Source: Pedobacter sp. ASV28 (GTDB lineage: Bacteria > Bacteroidota > Bacteroidia > Sphingobacteriales > Sphingobacteriaceae). Taken from it: a DNA stretch of 64,000 nt. Under the pieces are notes generated by a model. The model was not told the origin of the DNA and made no database searches. It worked only from the letters and a program-made list of their open reading frames with translations. Both the position numbers and the translations under genes were made by a program. Positions within the stretch are counted from its first letter, which is position 1. Each line of letters starts with the position of its first letter. The stretch spans positions 1 through 64,000 of the forward strand of contig NZ_JAELTN010000022.1 in assembly GCF_016428855.1 (NCBI RefSeq), read 5' to 3'. Positions 26,513 to 34,055 of this stretch are shown in pieces.

Positions 26513-26535
26513 AATAAAGCCTTTAGGCTTTTATT
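26513..26535 (-). terminator. Terminator-like hairpin in the DCC operon leader
   Basis: Read on the minus strand: AATAAAAGCC, loop TAAA, GGCTTTATT (one bulged base), running into six Ts (26514-26509). It lies between the promoter at 26588-26558 and the DCC coding region, so if it acts it would stop transcription before the genes. Confidence 0.5.
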
Positions 26536-26557
26536 GGCTACGTTATCAATTCTTAAG

Positions 26558-26588
26558 CAAATATACGTGGTGTTTCTGAAGTTTCAAA
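26558..26588 (-). promoter_or_regulatory. Full Bacteroidetes promoter for the DCC-epimerase operon
   Basis: On the minus strand TTTG (26588-26585), a 19-base spacer, then TATATTTG (26565-26558), exactly the TTTG-N19-TAnnTTTG consensus. Transcription should start near 26551, leaving a leader of about 85 bases that contains the hairpin at 26535-26513. Confidence 0.75.
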
Positions 26589-26677
26589 TATTATTGAAAT
26601 TTTTGGATTGCTTCTATTTTCTTGTCCATTTTTTTGAGCTGTGTTAAATTCTTACTTCTTTATCTCATCCAATTTTC

Positions 26678-26685
26678 TATTTTTG
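26678..26685 (+). promoter_or_regulatory. Bacteroidetes -7 box before yfhO-type gene
   Basis: TATTTTTG fits TAnnTTTG and lies 28 bases before the ATG at 26714. No clear -33 TTG is seen at the usual spacing. Confidence 0.45.
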
Positions 26686-26713
26686 GAGTTAGTTTAAACT
26701 TAAAATAGCCTTA

Positions 26714-29206
26714 ATGAATAATTGGTTCAATAAAAATGGTATTCATATCGCCATTATAGCTGCTTTTGTCATCATCTGTTTTGCTTATTTCAGCCCTGTA
26801 CTGCAAGGAAAAGTACCTGCACAGAGTGATGTGATACAATCAAAAGCCATGCAAAAGGAAATTATGGAGTACAAGGACAAAGACGGCAAAGGCCCCCTTT
26901 GGACCAACCAAATGTTTGGCGGGATGCCAGCGTATCAAATTTGGGTACAATATGCCTATAATGGAGCCACCTATGGCATTGCTTTAATTACAAAAGCCCT
27001 TCCAAATCCTGTTGGAACCGTATTGTTACTATTAATAGGGGCCTATTTTTTGTTCATCACCCTAAAAGTGAATCCTTGGCTAGCAGCGGCAGGTGCCATT
27101 GCTTTTGCCTTTACCACTTATAATTTTGTATTGATTGCGACTGGACATAGCAATAAAGCATTGGCCATTGGTTTCTTTGCTCCAATTATTGCGAGTATCT
27201 TTATTACCTTGAGGGGTAGATACTTGCTCGGAGCCAGTTTAACGGCACTGTTCTTGGCCTTGGAAATTAGGGCTAACCATGTGCAGATGACCTATTACCT
27301 ATTTCTTTCCCTACTTATTTTTCTGGGGATAGAGCTTTATCAGGCCTACAAACATAAGACACTGCCCGCATTTGGGAAGGCGATTGGATTTTTGGCCGGA
27401 TCGATAGTTATTGCGGTGATGATCAATGCCAGCTTACTTTGGACAACTTCAGAATATGCTGCAGAGACCAACAGAGGCAAATCTAACCTGACCAATCAGG
27501 CTGCGGAGAAAAGCGCTGGCATGACCAAAGACTATGCTTATAATTGGAGCCAAGGGGTGGGAGAGAGTTTTACTTTTCTGATACCCAACCTATATGGTGG
27601 TGCTACAGGTATTGACGATTTGGTAAAACCAGAAAGTCATTTATATAAAACAATTGCTGCCGATTTTACGGGAGGTGACCCTACACAGACCGTGCAGGTG
27701 ATCCAGCAGTTGGCGCAGGGTTTTAATATGCAGCAGTATTGGGGTGAAAAACCGGGTACATCTGGAGGCTATTACTTTGGCGCCATTGTATGCTTTCTAT
27801 ATATCTTTGGCTTATTCATTGTACGTAGCAGACTGAAATGGTGGATCTTGGGTACTACGGTATTGTTTATGCTATTGTCCTTTGGTAAAAACTTCCCCTT
27901 AGTATCAGACCTCTTCTTTGATTACTTTCCTCTATATAATAAATTCAGGGCGGTAGAATCCATCTTGGCCGTTGTAGGACTTATGGTACCAATATTGGCT
28001 TTTTTAGCCGTAAAAGAAGCACAGGAGGGAAACTTAGATCAGAAAGTATTGGTGAAAAAATTAACCTGGTCAGCAGGTATTACCGGAGGTTTCGCCCTTT
28101 TGGTGGCTATTATACCGACTGTGTTTTTTAGTTTTAAGACCAGTAACCACCAGGAAATTGTACAGGCCTTAACCCAAAGTCTACAAAATAATGCGGCCAT
28201 GGCACAAAAATTGGCCAATGCACTGGTAGAAGATCGCGTAGCTATTGCCCGTGCCGATGCTTTTAGGGCATTTTTGTTTATTTTGATCGGTTATGCTATT
28301 GTATGGGCCTTTATTACCAAAAAACTGAATACACAGGTGGCATTTGGCCTGTTGGCTTTTGCCGTGCTGATTGATATGTGGCAGGTAGACCGAAAATACC
28401 TGAACAATAAGAATTTTGAGAGCAAATCAACTTTGGCCAACTATTTTCAGGCCAGAGATGTGGATGGGTTTATCAACTCAGATCAAGATCCTAATTTTAG
28501 GGTTTATGACCAAACAATCAATACCTTTAGTGATGCAAGCACTTCTGCTTTCCACAAAACCATTGGTGGTTATCATGCGGCAAAACTTAAAAGATATGAT
28601 GAGCTTATCCAAAACCAGTTTGCCAAAAGTGTAAATCAAGATGTATTGGACATGCTGAATGCCAAATACTTCATTACCCAAGATCCACAAAACGGGTCCT
28701 ATAAAATGTCAAGAAATGCAACGGCACTAGGCAATGCATGGATTGTAAAAGGAGTGCAGTTTGTGAAAAATTCCGATGAGGAAATGAAGGCCATTAGCAG
28801 TTTTGATCCTAAGCAGGAAGCCATTGTAGATGAAAGGTATAAGAAATTATTAGATACTACCCGTTTAGGTGCAGACCCAACTGCCTTCATTAAAATGGAG
28901 CATTATCATCCAGACCATATCGAATATAGTTATAGTGCACCAAGAGATGTGATCGCTGTATTTTCGGAAATCTACTATGATAAAGGTTGGAACATGTATA
29001 TTGATGGTGTACAAAAACCTTATTTTAGGGCCGATTATGTACTTAGGGCTGCACAATTGGAGGCAGGTAACCACAAGGTAGAGTTTAAGTTTGAACCCAA
29101 ATCATATTATACAGGCGAAAAAATATCTTTAGCGGGAACCATCCTGCTCATAGGCTTCTTGGGTTTTGCCGCTTATAGCGAGCGCAAGAAGAAAAAAGCC
29201 GCTTAA
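26714..29206 (+). CDS. YfhO family multi-spanning membrane protein
   Basis: 830 residues with about 12 transmembrane segments. The N-terminal part has SPVLQGKVPAQSDVIQSKAMQKE and LWTNQMFGGMPAYQI, the conserved periplasmic loop of Bacteroidetes YfhO proteins. A large soluble domain follows at about 560-790, and a final transmembrane helix lies before a KKKKAA tail. In Firmicutes YfhO glycosylates lipoteichoic acid; in Bacteroidetes it is probably a GT-C-type lipid-linked sugar transferase, but the substrate is unknown. It stands alone, followed by tRNA-Pro. Confidence 0.9.
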   Translation: MNNWFNKNGIHIAIIAAFVIICFAYFSPVLQGKVPAQSDVIQSKAMQKEIMEYKDKDGKGPLWTNQMFGGMPAYQIWVQYAYNGATYGIALITKALPNPVGTVLLLLIGAYFLFITLKVNPWLAAAGAIAFAFTTYNFVLIATGHSNKALAIGFFAPIIASIFITLRGRYLLGASLTALFLALEIRANHVQMTYYLFLSLLIFLGIELYQAYKHKTLPAFGKAIGFLAGSIVIAVMINASLLWTTSEYAAETNRGKSNLTNQAAEKSAGMTKDYAYNWSQGVGESFTFLIPNLYGGATGIDDLVKPESHLYKTIAADFTGGDPTQTVQVIQQLAQGFNMQQYWGEKPGTSGGYYFGAIVCFLYIFGLFIVRSRLKWWILGTTVLFMLLSFGKNFPLVSDLFFDYFPLYNKFRAVESILAVVGLMVPILAFLAVKEAQEGNLDQKVLVKKLTWSAGITGGFALLVAIIPTVFFSFKTSNHQEIVQALTQSLQNNAAMAQKLANALVEDRVAIARADAFRAFLFILIGYAIVWAFITKKLNTQVAFGLLAFAVLIDMWQVDRKYLNNKNFESKSTLANYFQARDVDGFINSDQDPNFRVYDQTINTFSDASTSAFHKTIGGYHAAKLKRYDELIQNQFAKSVNQDVLDMLNAKYFITQDPQNGSYKMSRNATALGNAWIVKGVQFVKNSDEEMKAISSFDPKQEAIVDERYKKLLDTTRLGADPTAFIKMEHYHPDHIEYSYSAPRDVIAVFSEIYYDKGWNMYIDGVQKPYFRADYVLRAAQLEAGNHKVEFKFEPKSYYTGEKISLAGTILLIGFLGFAAYSERKKKKAA

Positions 29207-29233
29207 CACAACGAGCTGATCACATCAGCCGAT

Positions 29234-29307
29234 CGGGATGTAGCGTAGCCAGGTATCGCGCCAGCATGGGGTGCTGGAGGTCGTGGGTTCGAATCCCGCC
29301 ATCCCGA
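29234..29307 (+). tRNA. tRNA-Pro (anticodon GGG)
   Basis: A complete cloverleaf. The acceptor stem CGGGATG pairs with CATCCCG, the anticodon stem CCAGC/GCTGG encloses loop ATGGGGT with anticodon GGG at 29268-29270, and the T arm GTGGG/CCCGC holds TTCGAAT. The discriminator base is A29307. CCA is not encoded (CTT follows). Confidence 0.97.
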
Positions 29308-29310
29308 CTT

Positions 29311-29342
29311 AAAAGCCTTTAGCATTATGCTAGAGGCTTTTT
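29311..29342 (+). terminator. Intrinsic terminator of tRNA-Pro
   Basis: A 14-bp stem, AAAAGCCTTTAGCA with TGCTAGAGGCTTTT (one G-T pair), loop TTA, ending in a T run at 29338-29342. It begins 4 bases after the tRNA. Confidence 0.9.
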
Positions 29343-29530
29343 GGGTTTAAGGGAGTTTGCAGATGATAGAAGGCTCGGGATTGAGTTGATAAAATTTGCA
29401 GCGCTGACTTAAAAGCTATTGATTACAGAAAGACAAAATGAAATACATGTTGTAGTATTAGATTTAGGGCGACTTTTATTATCTTTATTTTGCTAATAAC
29501 TAGTTGAATACCTACGTAACATATCATCGC

Positions 29531-30040
29531 ATGACTATAAAATTATCAGATCTGACCAAGGACATAAATAAAATTGACCATAAAGATATTATTTCAGATT
29601 GGGCTTGGTTAATCGATGAGCTCAAACAGATATTGATGGTCACAAAATTTGGCGATCTTTTTTTTACGGATACAAAGAATGAGGTCTATTGGCTCGATAC
29701 GGGAGCTGGCTTAAGTGCCAAAGTAGGAGATTCGGTAGATCATTTTGAAGAAGTGCTAAAAGATAAGGAGAAATTTTCAGAATGGTTTTTGACCGACCTT
29801 TATTTACAGCTCCAGGAACAAGGAAGATTTTTGCAAGAAAACGAGGTGTACAGCTTCCAAACCCTTCCCATCTTAGGTGGAGAATATTCTACTGGCAATC
29901 TCAAGCCTACAGATATTAGTGTTCATTTTGCAATTAATGGACAAATATGTAAAAACCTAAAACACGTACCAGACGGTACTAAAATTGAATTAAAAGTCGA
30001 TGAGGGAAAAAAGCCATGGTGGAAATTTGGTAAATCTTAA
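29531..30040 (+). CDS. DUF1851/Tdi1-type domain protein
   Basis: 169 residues from the ATG at 29531; a TTG at 29504 could add nine residues but is less likely. The segments DWAWLIDELKQILMVTKFGDLFF and LPILGGEYSTGNLKPTDISVHF...GQI match the DUF1851 family, which includes the type VI secretion immunity protein Tdi1. No type VI effector lies nearby, so an immunity role is not supported by context; an orphan immunity gene or an unrelated role are both possible. The protein is cytoplasmic with no signal peptide. It sits at the start of the accessory stretch. Confidence 0.72.
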   Translation: MTIKLSDLTKDINKIDHKDIISDWAWLIDELKQILMVTKFGDLFFTDTKNEVYWLDTGAGLSAKVGDSVDHFEEVLKDKEKFSEWFLTDLYLQLQEQGRFLQENEVYSFQTLPILGGEYSTGNLKPTDISVHFAINGQICKNLKHVPDGTKIELKVDEGKKPWWKFGKS

Positions 30041-30058
30041 AAATGGCTTATATCTCTT

Positions 30059-30127
30059 ATGAAATCAATGCTAAGCCTAAAACATTGGCAGGTATTATTC
30101 TTCGCGGCCAATTTTGGCAGGAAATGA
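30059..30127 (+). pseudogene. Possible membrane-protein N-terminal fragment
   Basis: ATG followed by 22 codons reading MKSMLSLKHWQVLFFA..., which looks like the start of a Bacteroidetes integral membrane protein, then a TGA. It is too short to name. It may be a remnant, as several neighbours are. Confidence 0.25.
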
Positions 30128-30154
30128 ATTAAACTCACTAAAAACTAAAAAGAC

Positions 30155-30511
30155 ATGCTAACAGTAATCCACCCAAAACTACCCATGCGAAATAAGTCTA
30201 TTACCAAAGACTTTTATATCCATAGATTGGGTTTTCAGCTCCTTGGAGAGGTTGATTATGATGGATACCTGATGATACAAAAGGATAATATAGAAATCCA
30301 TTTTTTTGAATTTAAGGAGCTTGATCCGAATGAAAATTATGGGCAGGTTTATATCCGGACAGATGACATTGATCAATTGTACCAAAACATGTTAGACCAT
30401 AAACTAGCGATACATCCAGCGGGACACTTGCAAAGTAAATCTTGGGGGCAAAGGGAATTTTCTATGCTTGACCCTGACCATAACCTACTCACTTTTGGAC
30501 AAAACATATAA
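30155..30511 (+). CDS. VOC family protein (bleomycin-resistance-like)
   Basis: 118 residues, one VOC unit of paired beta-alpha-beta-beta-beta modules. KSITKDFYIHRLGFQLLGEVDY is the first module and SWGQREFSMLDPDHNLLTFGQNI the last, where the closing strand carries the Bleo/glyoxalase signature. His, Glu and related residues could bind a metal, but many members bind drugs without one. Substrate unknown. Small acquired VOC genes are common in accessory regions, and a deleted one lies at 31352-31476. Confidence 0.85.
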   Translation: MLTVIHPKLPMRNKSITKDFYIHRLGFQLLGEVDYDGYLMIQKDNIEIHFFEFKELDPNENYGQVYIRTDDIDQLYQNMLDHKLAIHPAGHLQSKSWGQREFSMLDPDHNLLTFGQNI

Positions 30512-30569
30512 GGACATTATTGCTGTCTATTTGACTTGAATCTATAAAATACGAACTTCACACTTATGA

Positions 30570-30653
30570 ATTCGCTTGGTGATATTGGAGGAAAAGAACC
30601 ATGGAGAGGTGACAGAAATTATGGACATTTCTGTGGGTACGGTTGTTCGTTAA
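30570..30653 (+). pseudogene. Fragment of an ECF sigma factor (region 4)
   Basis: A 27-codon open stretch reads LVILEEKNHGEVTEIMDIS then VGTVVR and stops. This follows the sigma-70 region 4 pattern (..LxExExxSxxEIAEIMxISVGTVKSR..). Stops on both sides exclude an intact gene. Identified by pattern only. Confidence 0.45.
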
Positions 30654-30696
30654 AGAAACTTTTAGGTCCTTTAACAATACTGTCTAAAGCCCTCAA

Positions 30697-30772
30697 ATGA
30701 AAAAACGCCGTGCCCTCTGCTGGCTATTGCCATGCTTTTTTTTCCGCCAACACCAATGCCCAACAGCACTAA
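30697..30772 (+). pseudogene. Signal-peptide fragment with two frameshifts
   Basis: MKKRRAL in one frame, then LLAIAMLFF in a second and SANTNAQQH in a third, together form a textbook signal peptide. A run of eight Ts (30736-30743) marks one shift. It looks like the start of a secreted protein gene that has decayed. Confidence 0.4.
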
Positions 30773-30830
30773 GTATTAGTTTCTGCATTTATTATGTTGG
30801 TTTTTATAGGGTTGGAAAATATATACCCTT

Positions 30831-31331
30831 ATGGATAAAATAAGTAAAATATTGTTATTGGCCATTTTTATATCATTATTTGGCTGTAATGAAAGCTATG
30901 ACAAGGATAAATACAATCTCAAATTCCATTGCAATAATTGGATTGATATTGATTTCAATTCCAGGGAAATCAAGGTTGATGCAATGAAATACAAATGAAG
31001 GTTGGAATGGTCTGTAGCAGAAGAAAATTTAATAAAGGAAGCCTTCAGGAAGAACAAGATTGGCCGCTTGAAGGGTGAAATAGTTGTGGCTGATGGCATT
31101 GTTGATATGCCTGCAGATTTTTTTATGATCTTTATTATAGGGAAAGGTAAACGTAAAGCTCAAGTAATGGTTTATAAAAATTATAAGGCCACTGGATCGA
31201 ATAAAGAAATGGACAGAATAGCGGATTTCAAGAATACTATTGAAATAACACTTAACAAGAACAAAAGTTATAAAAAGGTCTTGGACAGCACGTTGACGTA
31301 TGCGAAAGAAAATAGGATATTTGCGTTGTAA
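30831..31331 (+). pseudogene. Small lipoprotein gene with in-frame TGA
   Basis: 166 codons in one frame from the ATG at 30831, interrupted by TGA at 30996-30998 (codon 56). The N-terminus KISKILLLAIFISLFGC is a lipoprotein signal with lipobox Cys19. After the stop the frame continues RLEWSVAEENLIKEAF...VADGIVDMPADFFMIFII and ends with KENRIFAL. A TTG at 31002 could start a 109-residue product without export signal. I do not recognise the family. The stop may be a mutated Trp codon or a sequence error. Confidence 0.65.
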
Positions 31332-31351
31332 AATTTATTGCAATCACTTCA

Positions 31352-31476
31352 TTAAAAATGCTTTAGTTCATTTTTATATGTCTTATATTCGATCAGATAA
31401 CCAGACGGATCAACTACAATAAAAAACATGTCTTTTCGACATCAGTAACAGGTAGGGAAAGGTGAAAAATAGCCAT
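31352..31476 (-). pseudogene. VOC/glyoxalase gene with large internal deletion
   Basis: ATG at 31476 opens MAIFHLSLPVTDVEKT, the characteristic N-terminus of a VOC protein. After a frame change the next sequence reads DMFFIVVDPSGYLIEYKTYK and ELKHF-stop, the characteristic C-terminus. A normal member has about 120-140 residues; here about 40 codons remain, so the middle is deleted. Confidence 0.7.
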
Positions 31477-31517
31477 AATGTAGTATTGAAGCTAATTTAG
31501 GAAAAGCTTGATCAAGA

Positions 31518-31545
31518 GAAGACCCGGCCATAAGGTCAGGTCTTC
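31518..31545 (-). terminator. Hairpin downstream of the histone-like gene
   Basis: On the minus strand GAAGACCTGACC, loop TTAT, GGCCGGGTCTTC, one mismatch, 22 bases after the gene's stop. The following T tract is weak. Confidence 0.55.
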
Positions 31546-31566
31546 AGTCCAAAGCATTGGTGCTAA

Positions 31567-31743
31567 TTACTTCGAATTTTTTTTATCGGTTACTTCCTTG
31601 CGAATTTCGGTAGCCAGAACCTTCAGATCCTGCATGCCCTTACGTACCCTAGTGCCGGCAGCACTATTGGCCTTGTTATAGAATTTGTCTGCATCGGCTT
31701 CAATCTGTGATACCAGTTCTTTAACCTTTTTAAACTTCTCCAT
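31567..31743 (-). CDS. Histone H1-like protein Hc1
   Basis: A 58-residue protein starting MEKFKKVKELVSQIEADADK and ending EVTDKKNSK. It is helical and Lys-rich, and NKANSAAGTRVRKGMQDLK is the conserved block of the Hc1-like family, common in Bacteroidetes. Chlamydial Hc1 condenses DNA; the Bacteroidetes versions are shorter, and their role is presumed to be DNA binding or nucleoid organisation. The gene stands alone with its own hairpin downstream. Its ATG is preceded by AT-rich sequence as usual for this phylum. Confidence 0.85.
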   Translation of the reverse strand: MEKFKKVKELVSQIEADADKFYNKANSAAGTRVRKGMQDLKVLATEIRKEVTDKKNSK

Positions 31744-32151
31744 ACCTATTAGATTTTTATATTAGTGAATGATTAATTAATTACAGATGAGTAAACTAAT
31801 ATATTTATTTTTCTTCAGATCATCAATCCCAATTTATGGAAAAGTTTTTTGTCCTGTATATCTTAAGCTTTATAATGGAGAAGATTTGTTATGTTTTCTT
31901 TAATCAAGGGAATAAGGTGGTTGTAAGTAGCTTATTAAGTACAGGTTTCAATGTCGGTTGAATCTGGCCATGGCCTAAAAGAGAAAGTCTATTTAAGGCA
32001 AGTACAATGAAAAATAAACGTATTGCCTTATATTAGGGGATAACATAATTGGGGCAATAAATTAGATCAACCATAAGGATGAAACCTAAAATTATAGGTT
32101 TGATAACTGTTATTTCTCATTTTAATTGAATGAATGCCCATGTAAAATAAA
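31744..32151. other. Non-coding stretch upstream of methyltransferase
   Basis: No gene I can support. A 7-bp hairpin AAACCTA/TAGGTTT lies at 32082-32101. Short frames here have no recognisable content. Confidence 0.4.
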
Positions 32152-32805
32152 ATGGCAATGGATAAATACAGGGAAACAGGGGAAACCTGGAACAAGGTAG
32201 CTACAGTATACGAAGATAAGTTCATGCATTTGACCTTGTATAATGAAAGCTATGATCTTATTTGCCATACCATTGCCAAGCCACAGGCCAACCTTTTGGA
32301 AATTGGATGTGGGCCTGGTAATATCACTCGGTATCTCTTGTCGAAACGTCCAGATTTTAATGTATTGGGTATAGATGTTGCTCCCAATATGGTGGCATTA
32401 GCCATAAAAAATAACCCTACCGCCCACTTTGAGGTGATGGACTGTAGGCAGATTGGTCGGTTGCACAAGAAGTTTGATGGCATTATAGCAGGCTTTTGTA
32501 TTCCTTACCTTAGCAATGAAGACAGTATAAAGCTTATTGCAGCGGCTTCACATTTGCTGAACGACCAAGGGCTGCTTTATATTTCTTTTGTAGAAGGTGA
32601 CCCTGCCAAGTCGGCATTTCAGGTGGGGAGTAGCGGTGATAGGGTTTATTTTTACTATCATCAATTGGCCTTACTTAACGAAGTTTTGCTTCAACATGGA
32701 TTTGAATGTCCACAAGTCTTTAAGGTAGATTACGAAACAAAGGATGGGACTGTTGAAGTACATACCATTGTGATTGCTCAATTAAAGCCACTTTCCATGG
32801 GCTAA
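32152..32805 (+). CDS. Class I SAM-dependent methyltransferase
   Basis: 217 residues. LLEIGCGPGNITRYLL is motif I of the Methyltransf_25/11 type, VLGIDVAPNMVALA carries the ribose-binding acid, and FEVMDCRQI and FDGIIAGFCIPYLS complete the core. A second ATG six bases downstream (32158) is an alternative start. Substrate unknown. Isolated, with non-coding stretches on both sides. Confidence 0.85.
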   Translation: MAMDKYRETGETWNKVATVYEDKFMHLTLYNESYDLICHTIAKPQANLLEIGCGPGNITRYLLSKRPDFNVLGIDVAPNMVALAIKNNPTAHFEVMDCRQIGRLHKKFDGIIAGFCIPYLSNEDSIKLIAAASHLLNDQGLLYISFVEGDPAKSAFQVGSSGDRVYFYYHQLALLNEVLLQHGFECPQVFKVDYETKDGTVEVHTIVIAQLKPLSMG

Positions 32806-32844
32806 CCACTTTTCTGCATAGTTCCTGCCATATGGCCCAGATTG

Positions 32845-32925
32845 AAGCGACAGCTCCCGTTCTGCACGGGACTACAGCGTAAAGCTGGACTGCAAGTAGA
32901 TCAAAGAACAGGACTTGCGCTCCAA
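32845..32925. repeat. GC-richer intergenic patch with short hairpins
   Basis: The patch holds TCCCGT/ACGGGA and CAGC/GCTG hairpins in otherwise AT-rich non-coding DNA. I recall similar GGGACTACAGCG-type patches between Sphingobacteriaceae genes, so it may be a copy of a dispersed repeat. There is no second copy in this window. Confidence 0.3.
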
Positions 32926-33006
32926 AAATCCTAAGGGAAACATAACATAGTCTTAACAATCAGTTAATTATATAGGTTCAATTTTGTACAAGTAATTTTG
33001 ATTTAC

Positions 33007-33099
33007 ATGCTAGAACTGTTTTTAATTGTCTGTTTAATTGTATTTGTGGCATTTTTTTTTAGTCCTTATGAATTAACCGTTGGTGAAGACGAGGATTAA
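33007..33099 (+). CDS. Possible 30-residue membrane peptide
   Basis: ATG to TAA, 30 codons. Residues 2-18 are a single hydrophobic helix (LELFLIVCLIVFVAFFF) followed by SPYELTVGEDED, an acidic tail. TAATTTTG at 32993-33000, matching TAnnTTTG, lies 6 bases before the ATG. The gene ends 75 bases before the phosphoesterase start. A run of nine Ts encodes the phenylalanines. It could be a genuine small protein or chance. Confidence 0.4.
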   Translation: MLELFLIVCLIVFVAFFFSPYELTVGEDED

Positions 33100-33174
33100 A
33101 ACAAGATATTCTTTCTCCACAAAATGGCCTGCTATAATGGAGGACAGGACATTTATTCTCTCAAAAACTCATTT

Positions 33175-34026
33175 ATGGAAAAAAGGGACGTAGAAATTGT
33201 GGTCATTTCCGATGTACATTTAGGTACATACGGTTGCCATGCTAAAGAGCTTTTAAAGTACCTGAAGAGTATTAGGCCAAAAACACTGATACTCAATGGC
33301 GATATTATTGATATTTGGCAGTTCAGCAAGCGTTATTGGCCAGAAACACATATGAAAATTCTGCGCAAGCTCATGAAGTTTGTGGTAGAAGGGGTGGAAG
33401 TCTATTATCTTACCGGAAACCATGATGAACTGTTGCGCAAGTTTGCCGATATGCAGTTGGGAACTTTTCACTTGCAGAACAAGCTCATTTTGGAGCTGGA
33501 TGGTAAAAAAGCTTGGTTTTTTCATGGTGATATTTTCGACGTTACCATGCAGCATTCCAAATGGTTGGCAAAGCTGGGAGCTATTGGTTATGATGGCCTC
33601 ATTCTGTTGAACAGTTTAGTCAATTGGGTGTTGAATGCCATAGGAAGGGAGAAAATGAGTTTCTCAAAAAAGATCAAGGCCAAATTTAAGGATGCCGTTA
33701 AATTTATAAATAGCTTTGAGCAGACCGCTGCTGATCTGGCTGTAGAAAATGGTTATCATTATGTAGTTTGCGGGCATATACACCAGCCAGAAAAGCGAAT
33801 GATCGGAGCAGATCATGAACAGGTCATGTATTTGAATAGTGGCGATTGGGTAGAGAATTTAACCGCTTTGGAATATGCCAATCGAGAATGGAATATTTTC
33901 AGGTATGATGCGCAACATTTTGTAAAAGACGAAGTGGAACCGGGAGAACTTTCGGACGGAGAAGACCTGCACAATAAATTGGATATAGGCACCTTATTAC
34001 AGAAAATTAAACTAGAAATTGCCTAA
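33175..34026 (+). CDS. LpxH-like UDP-2,3-diacylglucosamine diphosphatase family phosphoesterase
   Basis: 283 residues from the ATG at 33175; an earlier in-frame ATG at 33124 would add 17 residues that do not fit the family. The calcineurin-like metal motifs are in order: DVHLG (D13, H15), NGDIID, GNHDE and GHIHQPE. A helical insert at about 120-180 resembles LpxH-type proteins. It likely cleaves a nucleotide-diphosphate lipid or sugar precursor at the membrane. Bacteroidetes commonly pair this gene with the glycosyltransferase that follows 29 bases later. Whether it is the lipid A enzyme itself is not certain. Confidence 0.85.
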   Translation: MEKRDVEIVVISDVHLGTYGCHAKELLKYLKSIRPKTLILNGDIIDIWQFSKRYWPETHMKILRKLMKFVVEGVEVYYLTGNHDELLRKFADMQLGTFHLQNKLILELDGKKAWFFHGDIFDVTMQHSKWLAKLGAIGYDGLILLNSLVNWVLNAIGREKMSFSKKIKAKFKDAVKFINSFEQTAADLAVENGYHYVVCGHIHQPEKRMIGADHEQVMYLNSGDWVENLTALEYANREWNIFRYDAQHFVKDEVEPGELSDGEDLHNKLDIGTLLQKIKLEIA

Positions 34027-34055
34027 AGCCTAAAAAATACTGATATTAGAAACCG

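Noticed and set aside
26714-29206. YfhO as a teichoic-acid glycosylation protein
   Set aside because: That role is from Firmicutes; this organism appears to be Gram-negative with LPS export genes, so the family name is kept without the function.
29234-29342. tRNA-Pro as an integration site for a mobile element
   Set aside because: No integrase gene and no repeat of the tRNA 3' end found within the window, although decayed genes lie downstream.
29531-30040. Type VI secretion immunity protein
   Set aside because: The domain resembles Tdi1-type DUF1851, but there is no effector or T6SS gene in the window.
24727-31331. Reassigned TGA codon (UGA read as Trp) to explain two interrupted genes
   Set aside because: The aminotransferase gene at 43187-44308 ends in TGA overlapping the next start, ordinary Trp codons are TGG throughout, and only two genes are affected. 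Local lesions are the simpler reading.
31784-31903. A short plus-strand frame in the non-coding stretch
   Set aside because: Its residue content is that of random AT-rich sequence and nothing in it is recognisable.
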